A stretch of DNA of 12,797 nucleotides. It comes from CAYXVU01 sp964468725 (GTDB lineage Bacteria; Acidobacteriota; Blastocatellia; UBA7656). A model generated the notes under the pieces. The model saw only the letters and a list, made by a program, of their open reading frames with translations. It was not told the DNA's origin and did not search any database. Both the position numbers and the translations under genes were made by a program. Shown piece by piece: positions 1-6,148 of the stretch; position 1 is the first letter of the stretch; the number at the start of each line of letters is the position of its first letter. Where the stretch lies: NCBI GenBank assembly GCA_964468725.1, contig CAYXVU010000170.1, forward strand, positions 1 through 12,797. The letters run 5' to 3'.

Positions 1-20
1 GAGCAAGCGTTGAAGCTGCT

Positions 21-67
21 TTTGCAACCTCACTCCTGACTTTGCAAAAGCCCTGCCCTCTTTGCCA
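21..67 (+). repeat. Three phased TTTGCAA-type heptamers upstream of the promoter
   Basis: TTTGCAA occurs at 21-27 and 41-47 and TTTGCCA at 61-67, so the starts are exactly 20 bp apart, about two helical turns. A further TTGCAA forms the -35 box at 94. The spacing places the copies on one face of the helix, as expected for a row of operator sites. The motif is short and the region AT-rich, so chance cannot be excluded. No regulator is encoded nearby. Confidence 0.35.
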
Positions 68-93
68 ATCGCAAAATAATTTTTGTTTCATAC

Positions 94-122
94 TTGCAAC
101 GATGTTGCTTTCTCGCTATAAT
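94..122 (+). promoter_or_regulatory. Sigma-70-type promoter of the Rad52-family gene
   Basis: TTGCAA (94-99) and a perfect TATAAT (117-122) are separated by 17 bp, the optimal sigma-70 spacing. The expected transcription start is near 129, leaving a leader of about 30 nt before the ATG at 160. This also argues against the longer reading frame beginning with TTG at 94, because that codon is the -35 box itself. The assignment is by pattern only. Confidence 0.7.
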
Positions 123-159
123 GCCCGCGTTGTTACGAAAGGGAGAGAGGAGGGAAGCG

Positions 160-771
160 ATGAGTTCAGCAAATCAGGAAGAGAAGGGGCTGGCGCAAAT
201 TCTAGCTGAGTTAGCAGAGAGTGTGCCGGAGCATTTGGTCAAACGTCGGTTCGGGTGGCGCGATGAGCGCGGAGAAGCGCATTGGATCGATTATATCGAC
301 TGGCACACGGCGGCGGATATTTTAGACAGAGTTTGTATTGATTGGTCTTATGAGGTTCGGGATCTCCAAGTAGTAGGTGACTTCATTGCTGTCACCGCAG
401 CCCTGACCATAAAAGGCGTTACCCGCTGCGGGATTGGCGTCGGGTTGGCAACGGAAGAGCGGGGCATCAAAGGAGCCGAGCACGATGCTCTGAAACGGGC
501 GGCAGTAAAATTCGGCTTGGCACGGTCGCTCTATCGTCCAAACAAGGGCAGATCAACGAAACAATTGGTCATGGTTAAGGCCGATTCGGCGCAAGACAAC
601 GAACCGGCGACTGACCGGCAACTTGCTGCCATCTACGCGATTGCGAAAGCTAAATCGCTCGACGCGCAGCTCGAAAGTATGGCGCTGTTTCAGAAGGAGC
701 CGGAGAGCTTGCCCCGTCGCGCTGCCAGCGAGTTGATTGAGCATCTTCGTGCCGTTCGCCTTTCAGCATAA
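160..771 (+). CDS. Rad52/Rad22-family single-strand annealing protein
   Basis: The 203-aa product resembles the Rad52/Rad22 family of recombination mediators, which bind single-stranded DNA and anneal complementary strands in RecA-independent repair. The best evidence is the family signature at residues 105-125 (GAEHDALKRAA, then KFGLARSLY), preceded by YIDWHTAADILDRV (45-58) and the beta-rich stretch 63-95. A C-terminal helical tail begins with ATDRQLAAIYAIAKAKSL (150-167), a motif type also seen on phage annealing proteins. The start at 160 is chosen because AGGAGG (148-153) lies 6 nt upstream and because the alternative TTG at 94 falls inside the promoter. The length suits a minimal annealing domain. 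No phage genes are near, so it may be a resident chromosomal copy or a relic of a mobile element. The family call is firm; the cellular role is inferred. Confidence 0.82.
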   Translation: MSSANQEEKGLAQILAELAESVPEHLVKRRFGWRDERGEAHWIDYIDWHTAADILDRVCIDWSYEVRDLQVVGDFIAVTAALTIKGVTRCGIGVGLATEERGIKGAEHDALKRAAVKFGLARSLYRPNKGRSTKQLVMVKADSAQDNEPATDRQLAAIYAIAKAKSLDAQLESMALFQKEPESLPRRAASELIEHLRAVRLSA

Positions 772-793
772 AACGAAAGTTTGGCTGTGTATG

Positions 794-824
794 CGGCACG
801 AGTCATCGGGGTTTCTTCGTGCCG
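794..824 (+). other. First hairpin between the Rad52-family gene and the Cys-rich gene
   Basis: CGGCACGA (794-801) pairs perfectly with TCGTGCCG (817-824) around a 15-nt loop. It begins 22 nt after the stop of the Rad52-family gene and sits directly before a second, stronger hairpin. No T-run follows it. Confidence 0.55.
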
Positions 825-827
825 ATG

Positions 828-858
828 CCCCTGACCAAAGCACCCCTTTGGTCAGGGG
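828..858 (+). other. Strong 13-bp hairpin before the Cys-rich gene
   Basis: CCCCTGACCAAAG (828-840) pairs without mismatch to CTTTGGTCAGGGG (846-858) around the 5-nt loop CACCC. It ends 22 nt before the ATG at 881. The sequence after it (ATGTCTTGCCCC) has no U-run, so it is not a standard intrinsic terminator. It could attenuate, stabilise processed mRNA ends or bind a protein. The GTCTTGCCCC that follows could compete with the 5' arm for the GGGG of the 3' arm, but this is speculative. Confidence 0.6.
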
Positions 859-880
859 ATGTCTTGCCCCTTGAGGAGCT

Positions 881-1174
881 ATGAATTCGCCCATCAACAT
901 CGAATGTCAACGTTACGGCTGCATGAAAAACCTGTTGGCCTGTTATGCCAATTGTCGCTTCAATCTCCGCTGCGACGATTTGCGAGAAGTGCTGGTCGGG
1001 CAACAAGAGCAAGCGGAACAGTTGCTCAATGATTATCGCTTGACCCGTGATCAACCGCCGGTTCGCATTCAATTTTTAGCCCGTAGCTTGAAATTCGTCG
1101 CACAGGAAAAGGCTCCCCTACGAACTCGCAAACCCCAACCTAAGAAGACGAAGAGAGCGAAAAAGAGGAAGTAA
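881..1174 (+). CDS. Small Cys-rich, Lys-rich protein of unknown function
   Basis: I do not recognise this 97-aa protein. Its N-terminal third holds five cysteines (C9, C14, C21, C25, C31; spacing C-x4-C-x6-C-x3-C-x5-C), which suggests a small metal-binding fold, zinc or iron-sulfur. The middle is helical with many Gln/Glu/Asp residues. The last 20 or so residues form a strongly basic tail (KPQPKKTKRAKKRK), typical of nucleic-acid or ribosome contact. The ATG at 881 has GAGGAG (873-878) only 2 nt upstream, tight but usable. It lies 109 nt downstream of the Rad52-family gene on the same strand with no separate promoter that I can see, so co-transcription through the two hairpins is possible. 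A role with the annealing protein is a guess from position and the basic tail. Confidence 0.68.
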   Translation: MNSPINIECQRYGCMKNLLACYANCRFNLRCDDLREVLVGQQEQAEQLLNDYRLTRDQPPVRIQFLARSLKFVAQEKAPLRTRKPQPKKTKRAKKRK

Positions 1175-1214
1175 CAAGGTTATGCATTTTAGACTATACG
1201 AAGGTATAAAACTA

Positions 1215-1243
1215 TTGACCTCCCTAACACCCTGATCTATAAC
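1215..1243 (+). promoter_or_regulatory. Sigma-70-type promoter of the 139-aa hypothetical gene
   Basis: TTGACC (1215-1220) and TATAAC (1238-1243) each match the consensus at five of six positions and are 17 bp apart. The expected start of transcription is near 1250, giving a leader of about 74 nt to the ATG at 1324. It suggests the downstream gene is an independent unit rather than part of the preceding one. Confidence 0.7.
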
Positions 1244-1323
1244 GGAAATCGAAAATTTATTGTTTCCCATCATCTGAGCCAATAGCTGCCCCCATGGATC
1301 ATTCTGGCATTTGGAGAATGAAG

Positions 1324-1743
1324 ATGATGTCTCAACCCGAAACGGAATATATTTTAACAATTGTTCAGCATACCTATTGTAATGATTGTATGTGGTTGAA
1401 GGGAAAGATCACCGATGTTTACCATGCCTCCGGCATTATTCGGGGGGATGATTCACAAAACTGGCGCATGCATATCATTTCGCCGCCCTGGGATCGCGCA
1501 CGTCGAAAAGCGGAATTTCCCAAAGGCTTTTCTGATATTGATGTCCCAGCCTTAAAGCTTGAAGTCGGAAATCAGATCGCCTTTGCAACCCAAAACCCTG
1601 CACTCATCAATGAAATCCTGGAAAAGTTGAAGTGGTTGCTCATTAAGCGACAGGCCAATGCCGAAATCATGACACAACTCAAGGATGTCATCCGAGATTT
1701 CAAAGAGACTTCCGAACCCGATGTCTGCATCGTCGCTAGGTAG
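1324..1743 (+). CDS. Hypothetical protein with a CxxC motif (139 aa)
   Basis: I do not recognise this protein. It has no signal peptide or membrane segment. Residues 7-50 look like beta strands and contain CNDC (C19, C22) inside TYCNDCMWLKG. The middle is rich in Pro and charged residues (ISPPWDRARRK). From about residue 92 it becomes a long helical region (LINEILEKLKWLLIKRQ onward) that could dimerise. Four in-frame ATGs exist (1294, 1318, 1324, 1327); I prefer 1324 because GGAG (1313-1316) is 7 nt upstream, while 1294 has no ribosome site. The preceding near-consensus promoter supports a real gene. Codons in the first 100 nt look more AT-rich than in the neighbours, which could hint at transfer, but the stretch is short. 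The stop is directly followed by a repeat element. Confidence 0.62.
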   Translation: MMSQPETEYILTIVQHTYCNDCMWLKGKITDVYHASGIIRGDDSQNWRMHIISPPWDRARRKAEFPKGFSDIDVPALKLEVGNQIAFATQNPALINEILEKLKWLLIKRQANAEIMTQLKDVIRDFKETSEPDVCIVAR

Positions 1744-1745
1744 TC

Positions 1746-1860
1746 TATAGCAGTTGGCAATTGCGTGTGACGCAGGGCAAAGCTCTGTGCGCCGTCTTTG
1801 CGTTCTCTGCGCTTTTGCGGGGAATCCGTTTTCGGTCACAGCCAATCGCAAACTGCTGTA
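1746..1860. repeat. 115-bp MITE-like element with terminal inverted repeats
   Basis: The left end (1746-1771, starting TATAGCAGTTGGCAATTG) and the reverse complement of the right end (1835-1860, read as TACAGCAGTTTGCGATTG) agree at 21 of 26 positions. The interior carries a degenerate run of CTTTGCG / CTCTGCG / TTTTGCG units at about 10-bp spacing (1796-1819), a style common in dispersed intergenic repeats. It has no coding capacity and lies 2 nt after the stop of the hypothetical gene. No clear target-site duplication is visible. It is probably a non-autonomous mobile repeat or a foldback RNA element; which one cannot be told from one copy. Confidence 0.55.
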
Positions 1861-1878
1861 ATAGTGTCTGCCGGAGAA

Positions 1879-1906
1879 ATTCTCTTTTCAAAAGGTGAAA
1901 GAGAAT
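1879..1906 (-). terminator. Hairpin downstream of ddl, probable terminator
   Basis: ATTCTCTTTTCA (1879-1890) pairs with TGAAAGAGAAT (1896-1906), an 11-bp stem with one bulged T and a 5-nt loop. It starts 7 nt beyond the ddl stop on the - strand. The following sequence on that strand is TTCTCC, a weak U-tract, so it resembles an intrinsic terminator without being a textbook one. It sits between the end of the ddl operon and the inverted-repeat element. Confidence 0.5.
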
Positions 1907-1913
1907 GGCGTTG

Positions 1914-3041
1914 TCAGCTCGTTGCCCGATAGCTGGTCAGGTTCCGTGCGCGATCCTGATGGCGCTCAAGGGCTAGCTCGATTAACCGATCAATCAAGTC
2001 TTGATAAGGGAGTCCGCTCGCTTCCCACATTTTGGGATACATGCTGATCGAAGTGAATCCGGGCATGGTGTTGACTTCGTTGATGATGACTCTGTGAGTT
2101 TCTTCTTCAAGGAAAAAGTCGGCGCGCGCCAATCCGGCTCCGTCAATCGCTTGAAAAGCGATAATCGCATCGCGCTGGATTCGTTCCGTTATCTTTTTGG
2201 GTAGCTTTGCAGGGATGATGGTGCGCGATGTATTGTCAATGTACTTGTCTTCGTAGTCGTAAAATTCATGGCCGGTAATGATTTCACCCGGCAGGCTGGC
2301 GAGGGGATGATCGTTGCCGAGCACGCTGACCTCGATTTCACGCCCGCTGACCGCTTTTTCGACGATCAGCCGCCGATCATAGCGCGCCGCATCGCTGATC
2401 GCAGCACGCAGTTGCGTTCTGTCAGCCGCTTTTGAAATCCCCACAGATGATCCGAGATTAGCCGGTTTGACAAACATCGGGTAGCCGAGCGAGCGGCTCA
2501 GTTTGCGTAAAATTGCCTCCGGGTTCTCTTCCCAAGAAGAGCGCAGAAACCATTCATACTCGATTACCGTCAGGCCTGCACGCTCGAAGAGCTGCTTCAT
2601 GACGATTTTGTCCATCCCCGCTGCTGAGGCCAGAACCCCACAACCGACATATGGTACGGAGGCCATTTCGAATAAGCCCTGAATCGTGCCATCTTCGCCA
2701 TAGGTGCCGTGTAGTACCGGAAAAATCACATCGAGTTTTGCCATTGCCTCAACTCGTTGATTGGAGCGGATATGCAATAGCCCCTGCTTGGTTGGATCGC
2801 CGATGAGGGCGACCGATTGCGGTTTCGCTGTTGTCATTACTCGATCCGGCAGCATGGCTTTGGCATCCCCTGAAACCAGCCAGCGGCCTTCTTGGGTGAT
2901 GCCGATGGGGACAACTTCGTATTTGGTTTTGTCCATTGCATTGATGATGGACTCAGCCGAACGGAGGGAGACTTCATGCTCACCGGAACGACCCCCGAAG
3001 ATGACACCGACGCGAATTTTGCTTTTCAATCTGCTCCTCAC
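1914..3041 (-). CDS. ddl: D-alanine--D-alanine ligase
   Basis: Cytoplasmic ATP-grasp ligase that joins two D-alanines for the peptidoglycan stem peptide. Up to 375 aa, normal for the family. Visible signatures: VIFGGRSGEHEVS (13-25), LHGTYGEDGTIQG (110-122), KPANLGSSVGISK (192-204) in the ATP-binding domain, YDYEDKY (261-267) on the active-site loop, and ARADFF plus NEVNTMPGFTS (305-331) with the Mg2+ ligands D308, E322 and N324. The tyrosine-rich loop fits D-Ala rather than D-lactate specificity. The start is uncertain: GTG at 3041 lacks a ribosome site, whereas TTG at 3029 has AGGAG (3038-3034) 4 nt ahead and gives an N-terminus MKSKIRVGVIFGG closer to other Ddl proteins. It is last in the asnS operon, 18 nt after the arginase stop, followed by a terminator-like hairpin. 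Confidence 0.95.
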   Translation of the reverse strand: MRSRLKSKIRVGVIFGGRSGEHEVSLRSAESIINAMDKTKYEVVPIGITQEGRWLVSGDAKAMLPDRVMTTAKPQSVALIGDPTKQGLLHIRSNQRVEAMAKLDVIFPVLHGTYGEDGTIQGLFEMASVPYVGCGVLASAAGMDKIVMKQLFERAGLTVIEYEWFLRSSWEENPEAILRKLSRSLGYPMFVKPANLGSSVGISKAADRTQLRAAISDAARYDRRLIVEKAVSGREIEVSVLGNDHPLASLPGEIITGHEFYDYEDKYIDNTSRTIIPAKLPKKITERIQRDAIIAFQAIDGAGLARADFFLEEETHRVIINEVNTMPGFTSISMYPKMWEASGLPYQDLIDRLIELALERHQDRARNLTSYRATS

Positions 3042-3059
3042 TCGTTCTTGGGATTACCG

Positions 3060-3971
3060 CTATAAAATTCTCTTTCCTAAAGCCGAAAGGATGAGTTCGA
3101 CGGCCAGTTGCGCGGTTTGGTTGCTTGTGTCAAAAACCGGATTGACTTCGGTAATCTCGACCGAGAGGACGCAGCCGGAAGATGCGATCTTTTCCATCGC
3201 CAGATGGCTTTCTCGATAGGTCGCGCCGCCGCGTTCAGGGGTTCCGACGCCGGGGGCAAACGAAGGGTCAAGGAAATCCATATCCATCGTTACATGGATG
3301 CCTGCCGTATTGCGCGAAGCAATTTCGATGGCGTCTTCAATAACGCTGCTAATGCCCTTTTCATCCAACTCGGCTATCGTAAAGACCCGCACTCCGAGAG
3401 CGCGAATCATTTCGCGTTCGCCAGGGTCAATGCTGCGCGCGCCAATCACGGTTACGTGTTCCGGCAGCACTTTGGGAGCAAATCCTGCAACGTGGGTCAA
3501 CTCATACGCTCCGTGGCCGAGCAATGCCGCGAGCGGCATGCCATGAATGTTGCCGGATGGTGATGTCTCTGGTGTGTTGATATCGGTATGAGCATCCAGC
3601 CAGATGATGCCAATCTTCTTATTTTGCTTGCGATAGTAAGAGGCCACACCGGCGGCGCTGCCGATGGCAATCGAATGGTCGCCGCCCAAAACCACTGGCA
3701 TCGCCGATTCGCAGAGCGCCGCTTCGGTCAGGGCGGCCAATTCTTCGCAGGCGGCGGCGATCTGTGGCAAATACCGTGCCCGTGCATTGGTGTGAACGAT
3801 TGATTCCGGTTCCGGCGCGTGAACGTTTCCGGCATCGGATACTTCATATCCGAGCAACGAGAGCGACTGATTGAGTCCGGCTATTCGAATGGCCGAAGGC
3901 CCCATATCAACGCCGCGACGACCCGCGCCTAAATCCATCGGCACGCCTATGATCTGAACTCTTTTCTTCAT
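3060..3971 (-). CDS. rocF: Arginase
   Basis: Manganese ureohydrolase, 303 aa, the usual bacterial arginase length; it hydrolyses arginine to ornithine and urea. Binuclear Mn ligands are all present: H99 in GGDHS, D126/H128/D130 in DAHTD, and D230/D232 in MDMDFLDPSFAPGVGTP. SGNIHGMP (139-146) carries the conserved active-site His, and EVNP (275-278) the conserved Glu. The SGNxHGMP form and the APGxGTP stretch favour arginase over agmatinase or formimidoylglutamase, though substrate is not proven. I chose the ATG at 3971 rather than the in-frame ATG at 4037: AGGGG lies just upstream of it and MKKRVQIIGVPMDLG is the typical N-terminus, while the extra 22 residues are Arg/Pro-rich and non-homologous. 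It is preceded by an 81-nt spacer after the LOG-like gene, the widest gap in this operon. Confidence 0.93.
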   Translation of the reverse strand: MKKRVQIIGVPMDLGAGRRGVDMGPSAIRIAGLNQSLSLLGYEVSDAGNVHAPEPESIVHTNARARYLPQIAAACEELAALTEAALCESAMPVVLGGDHSIAIGSAAGVASYYRKQNKKIGIIWLDAHTDINTPETSPSGNIHGMPLAALLGHGAYELTHVAGFAPKVLPEHVTVIGARSIDPGEREMIRALGVRVFTIAELDEKGISSVIEDAIEIASRNTAGIHVTMDMDFLDPSFAPGVGTPERGGATYRESHLAMEKIASSGCVLSVEITEVNPVFDTSNQTAQLAVELILSALGKRIL

Positions 3972-4052
3972 ACAACCCCTGTTTAATGATTGACGGCCAT
4001 TCTCACCTCGCGGCAATCGGCGTGGCAAGGTGGGCAAAGTGTGGCAATGATC

Positions 4053-4595
4053 TCATTTCGAGTGTTGAAGTAGTCGTTCTACGGCTTCTTCGGCAGAGTT
4101 GACGAACGTAAGAAATCCTAAATCCCTTTCAGAAATCACTAAGTGCTCGCGCAGGGCGGCGAGTGTTTTCGGCCAGCACTCGCCGAGTAAAATCAAGGGG
4201 CGCGGCGAAATCACTCCCATCGTCAACTTATTCCAAACCAGCGAAATCTCTGTCACCGTTCCCATGCCGCCGCGCAGGGCGACATAGCCAACCGAATGGC
4301 GAATCAGCATTTGCAATCGCGCATAAAAATTTTCGCTCGGGGCAATGGTCTTCAAATAAGGGTTCGGCGCAGCTTGAAACTGCGTCATGGTTACGCCGAT
4401 GACTTCGCCTCCGGCTTCGTGCGCGCCGCGACTGATGGCTTCCATCACCCCTGCATACCCGCCGGAGCAGACCTCGAACCTGGCTTCGACCAGCAATCGC
4501 CCTAGCCGTAAGGCTTCTTGATATTCAGGGGAGTCCGCGCCACAGCGTGAGCCTCCGAAGATGGTTACTCGCCGATTTCCCGATTCGATTTTCAT
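4053..4595 (-). CDS. LOG-family Rossmann-fold protein (TIGR00725/TIGR00730-like)
   Basis: The 180-aa protein belongs to the lysine-decarboxylase-like/LOG superfamily, whose characterised members cleave nucleoside 5'-monophosphates to base and ribose-5-phosphate. Evidence: IFGGSR (12-17), SGGYAGVMEA (44-53), and RGGMGTVTE (108-116), corresponding to the family PGGxGTxxE signature. The Arg at 108 replaces the usual Pro; the glycines, Thr113 and Glu116 are kept. The substrate is unknown; cytokinin production should not be assumed. The start at 4595 has AGGAG 4 nt upstream. It begins 15 nt after the asnS stop, so the two are very likely co-transcribed. Confidence 0.85.
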   Translation of the reverse strand: MKIESGNRRVTIFGGSRCGADSPEYQEALRLGRLLVEARFEVCSGGYAGVMEAISRGAHEAGGEVIGVTMTQFQAAPNPYLKTIAPSENFYARLQMLIRHSVGYVALRGGMGTVTEISLVWNKLTMGVISPRPLILLGECWPKTLAALREHLVISERDLGFLTFVNSAEEAVERLLQHSK

Positions 4596-4610
4596 AATTC
4601 TCCTAGTCGG

Positions 4611-5924
4611 TTACGGCTTCAACCGATAGAGCATACGAGGGAAGGGAATAGTCTCGCGGATATGTTCGATGCCGCACATCCAGGCTGTACATCGTTCGAT
4701 TCCCATACCAAACCCTGCATGCGGAAAGGTTCCATACTTGCGGAGGTCGAGATACCAGTCGAAGGCTTCTTCCGGCAACCCGTGTTTGTGAATTTGATTG
4801 AGCAGATATTGCAAATCTTCGGCGCGTTGCCCGCCCCCGATGACTTCGCCGTAGCCCTCCGGTGCGAGCACATCAACGCTCAAGGAGAGTTCTGGACGCT
4901 CGGCATCCGTCTTCATGTAAAATGCTTTGATTGCCGCCGGGTAACGATGCACCATCACCGGCCTATCGTATTGTTTCGAGAGATAGGTTTCATCCGGAGC
5001 GCCGAAATCGCCGCCCCACTCAAAACGGGTTTCCAATTCGCCTTTCTCGAATCCTTCGTGCAGCATCTTCACCGCATCGTCATACTGCAATCGCGGAAAC
5101 GGTTTCTGAATGGCTTCGAGCTTGGCCGTGTCACGTTCAAGCTCTTTCAATTCCAAGCGGCGATTTTCCAACACGCGTTGCGCGATGAAAGTCAGAAAAT
5201 CTTCGGCCAACTCCATGATGTCATCGAGATCGGCATAGGCGACTTCCGGTTCGACCATCCAAAACTCCGTCAGGTGACGCCGCGTCTTCGATTTTTCCGC
5301 CCGAAATGTGGGGCCGAAGCAATAGACTTTGCCAAACGCTGCCGCCGTTGCTTCGTTATAGAGTTGGCCGGATTGCGTCAAGTAGGCTTTGTTATCATCG
5401 AAATAGTCAACTTCAAACAGGGTCGTCGTACCCTCACAAGCGGCAGGCGTGAAGATCGGAGTGTCCATCAGATAGAAGCCGTTCGAATCGAAATAATCGC
5501 GCACCGCTCGAATGACTTCGGCGCGCACACCCAAAATGGCGTGAGTCAGCCGTGACCGCAGCCACAAGTGGCGCTTGTCCATCAGAAATTCAACGCCATG
5601 CTCTTTGGGAGAGATCGGAAAAGGTTCGGCAAGGCCGATAATCGTCAAATCGGCGATGTCGAGTTCAAACACCCCCGGTTGTTTGGGATGTTCGCGCACG
5701 CGCCCGCGCACGATGAGGGAAGACTCTTGTGTAATTCGGGCGAAATCATTCCACACGCTTTCACTCACGTCGCGTTTAGAGACCACGCCTTGAACCATGC
5801 CCGACCCATCGCGCAGTTGCGGAAATATCAATTTGCCGCTGGAACGAATGTTATAAAGCCAACCTTTGATGACGACCTCTTCGCCTACGTGTTTAGCTAG
5901 CTCGCGGATGTAGGTTTGTTTCAT
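4611..5924 (-). CDS. asnS: Asparagine--tRNA ligase
   Basis: Class IIb aminoacyl-tRNA synthetase charging tRNA-Asn with asparagine; 437 aa, a usual length. Residues 5-105 form the anticodon-binding OB fold (VVIKGWLYNIRSSGK, QLRDGSGMVQGVV). The catalytic core follows, with motif 2 at 208-228 (FRAEKSKTRRHLTEF), GGGQRAEDL (363-371), and motif 3 GFGMGIER (404-411) with the C-terminal IPFPRMLYRLKP. That ending favours AsnRS over AspRS, and the protein lacks the large GAD insertion of bacterial AspRS. The ATG at 5924 has AGGAG (5934-5930) 5 nt upstream. First gene of the operon asnS - LOG - arginase - ddl. I see no convincing promoter in its upstream region, shared with the divergent ribbon protein gene. 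Confidence 0.95.
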   Translation of the reverse strand: MKQTYIRELAKHVGEEVVIKGWLYNIRSSGKLIFPQLRDGSGMVQGVVSKRDVSESVWNDFARITQESSLIVRGRVREHPKQPGVFELDIADLTIIGLAEPFPISPKEHGVEFLMDKRHLWLRSRLTHAILGVRAEVIRAVRDYFDSNGFYLMDTPIFTPAACEGTTTLFEVDYFDDNKAYLTQSGQLYNEATAAAFGKVYCFGPTFRAEKSKTRRHLTEFWMVEPEVAYADLDDIMELAEDFLTFIAQRVLENRRLELKELERDTAKLEAIQKPFPRLQYDDAVKMLHEGFEKGELETRFEWGGDFGAPDETYLSKQYDRPVMVHRYPAAIKAFYMKTDAERPELSLSVDVLAPEGYGEVIGGGQRAEDLQYLLNQIHKHGLPEEAFDWYLDLRKYGTFPHAGFGMGIERCTAWMCGIEHIRETIPFPRMLYRLKP

Positions 5925-6037
5925 ACGCTCTCCTCTGTTTGTTTGCCATACGGTACCAAAGTAGACCGACTATCCTACTACACCGGACATGGCAAAAAAA
6001 AGTCAGCCTCATCGGCAATTTGGCTCCATGATTATTA

Positions 6038-6066
6038 TTGAGAGCTTCAGATCGTCTTGTTACAAT
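6038..6066 (+). promoter_or_regulatory. Sigma-70-type promoter of the zinc-ribbon membrane protein
   Basis: TTGAGA (6038-6043) and TACAAT (6061-6066) each match consensus at five of six positions with 17-bp spacing. Transcription would begin near 6073, leaving a leader of about 76 nt. The in-frame TTG at 6038 lies in the -35 box, which rules out the longer open frame as the real protein start. It lies in the 224-bp divergent region between asnS (5924) and this gene (6149). Confidence 0.72.
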
Positions 6067-6148
6067 CGAGCCGCCCTCGAATCAATCTGCTTGTCAACTG
6101 ACTGCCGCCCGTCCCCCTATGGTTGGTCTAACTCGTCAAAGGATTCGC

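Noticed and set aside
64..75. GCCAATCGCAAA shared with the right end of the inverted-repeat element (1841-1852)
   Set aside because: Only 12 nt match; several such chance matches are expected in a window of this size.
828..858. Hairpin as an intrinsic terminator of the Rad52-family gene
   Set aside because: There is no U-run after the stem; reported as a hairpin of unknown role instead.
1552..1851. 99-aa open frame on - strand
   Set aside because: It spans the inverted-repeat element and the antisense of the hypothetical gene; its sequence is typical of translated repeat DNA.
3972..4037. 22-residue N-terminal extension of arginase
   Set aside because: Arg/Pro-rich, not family-like, and the ATG at 3971 has a good ribosome site.
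4662..5555. 297-aa open frame on + strand
   Set aside because: It lies antisense within asnS, whose protein is clearly conserved; it has no ribosome site or recognisable domain.
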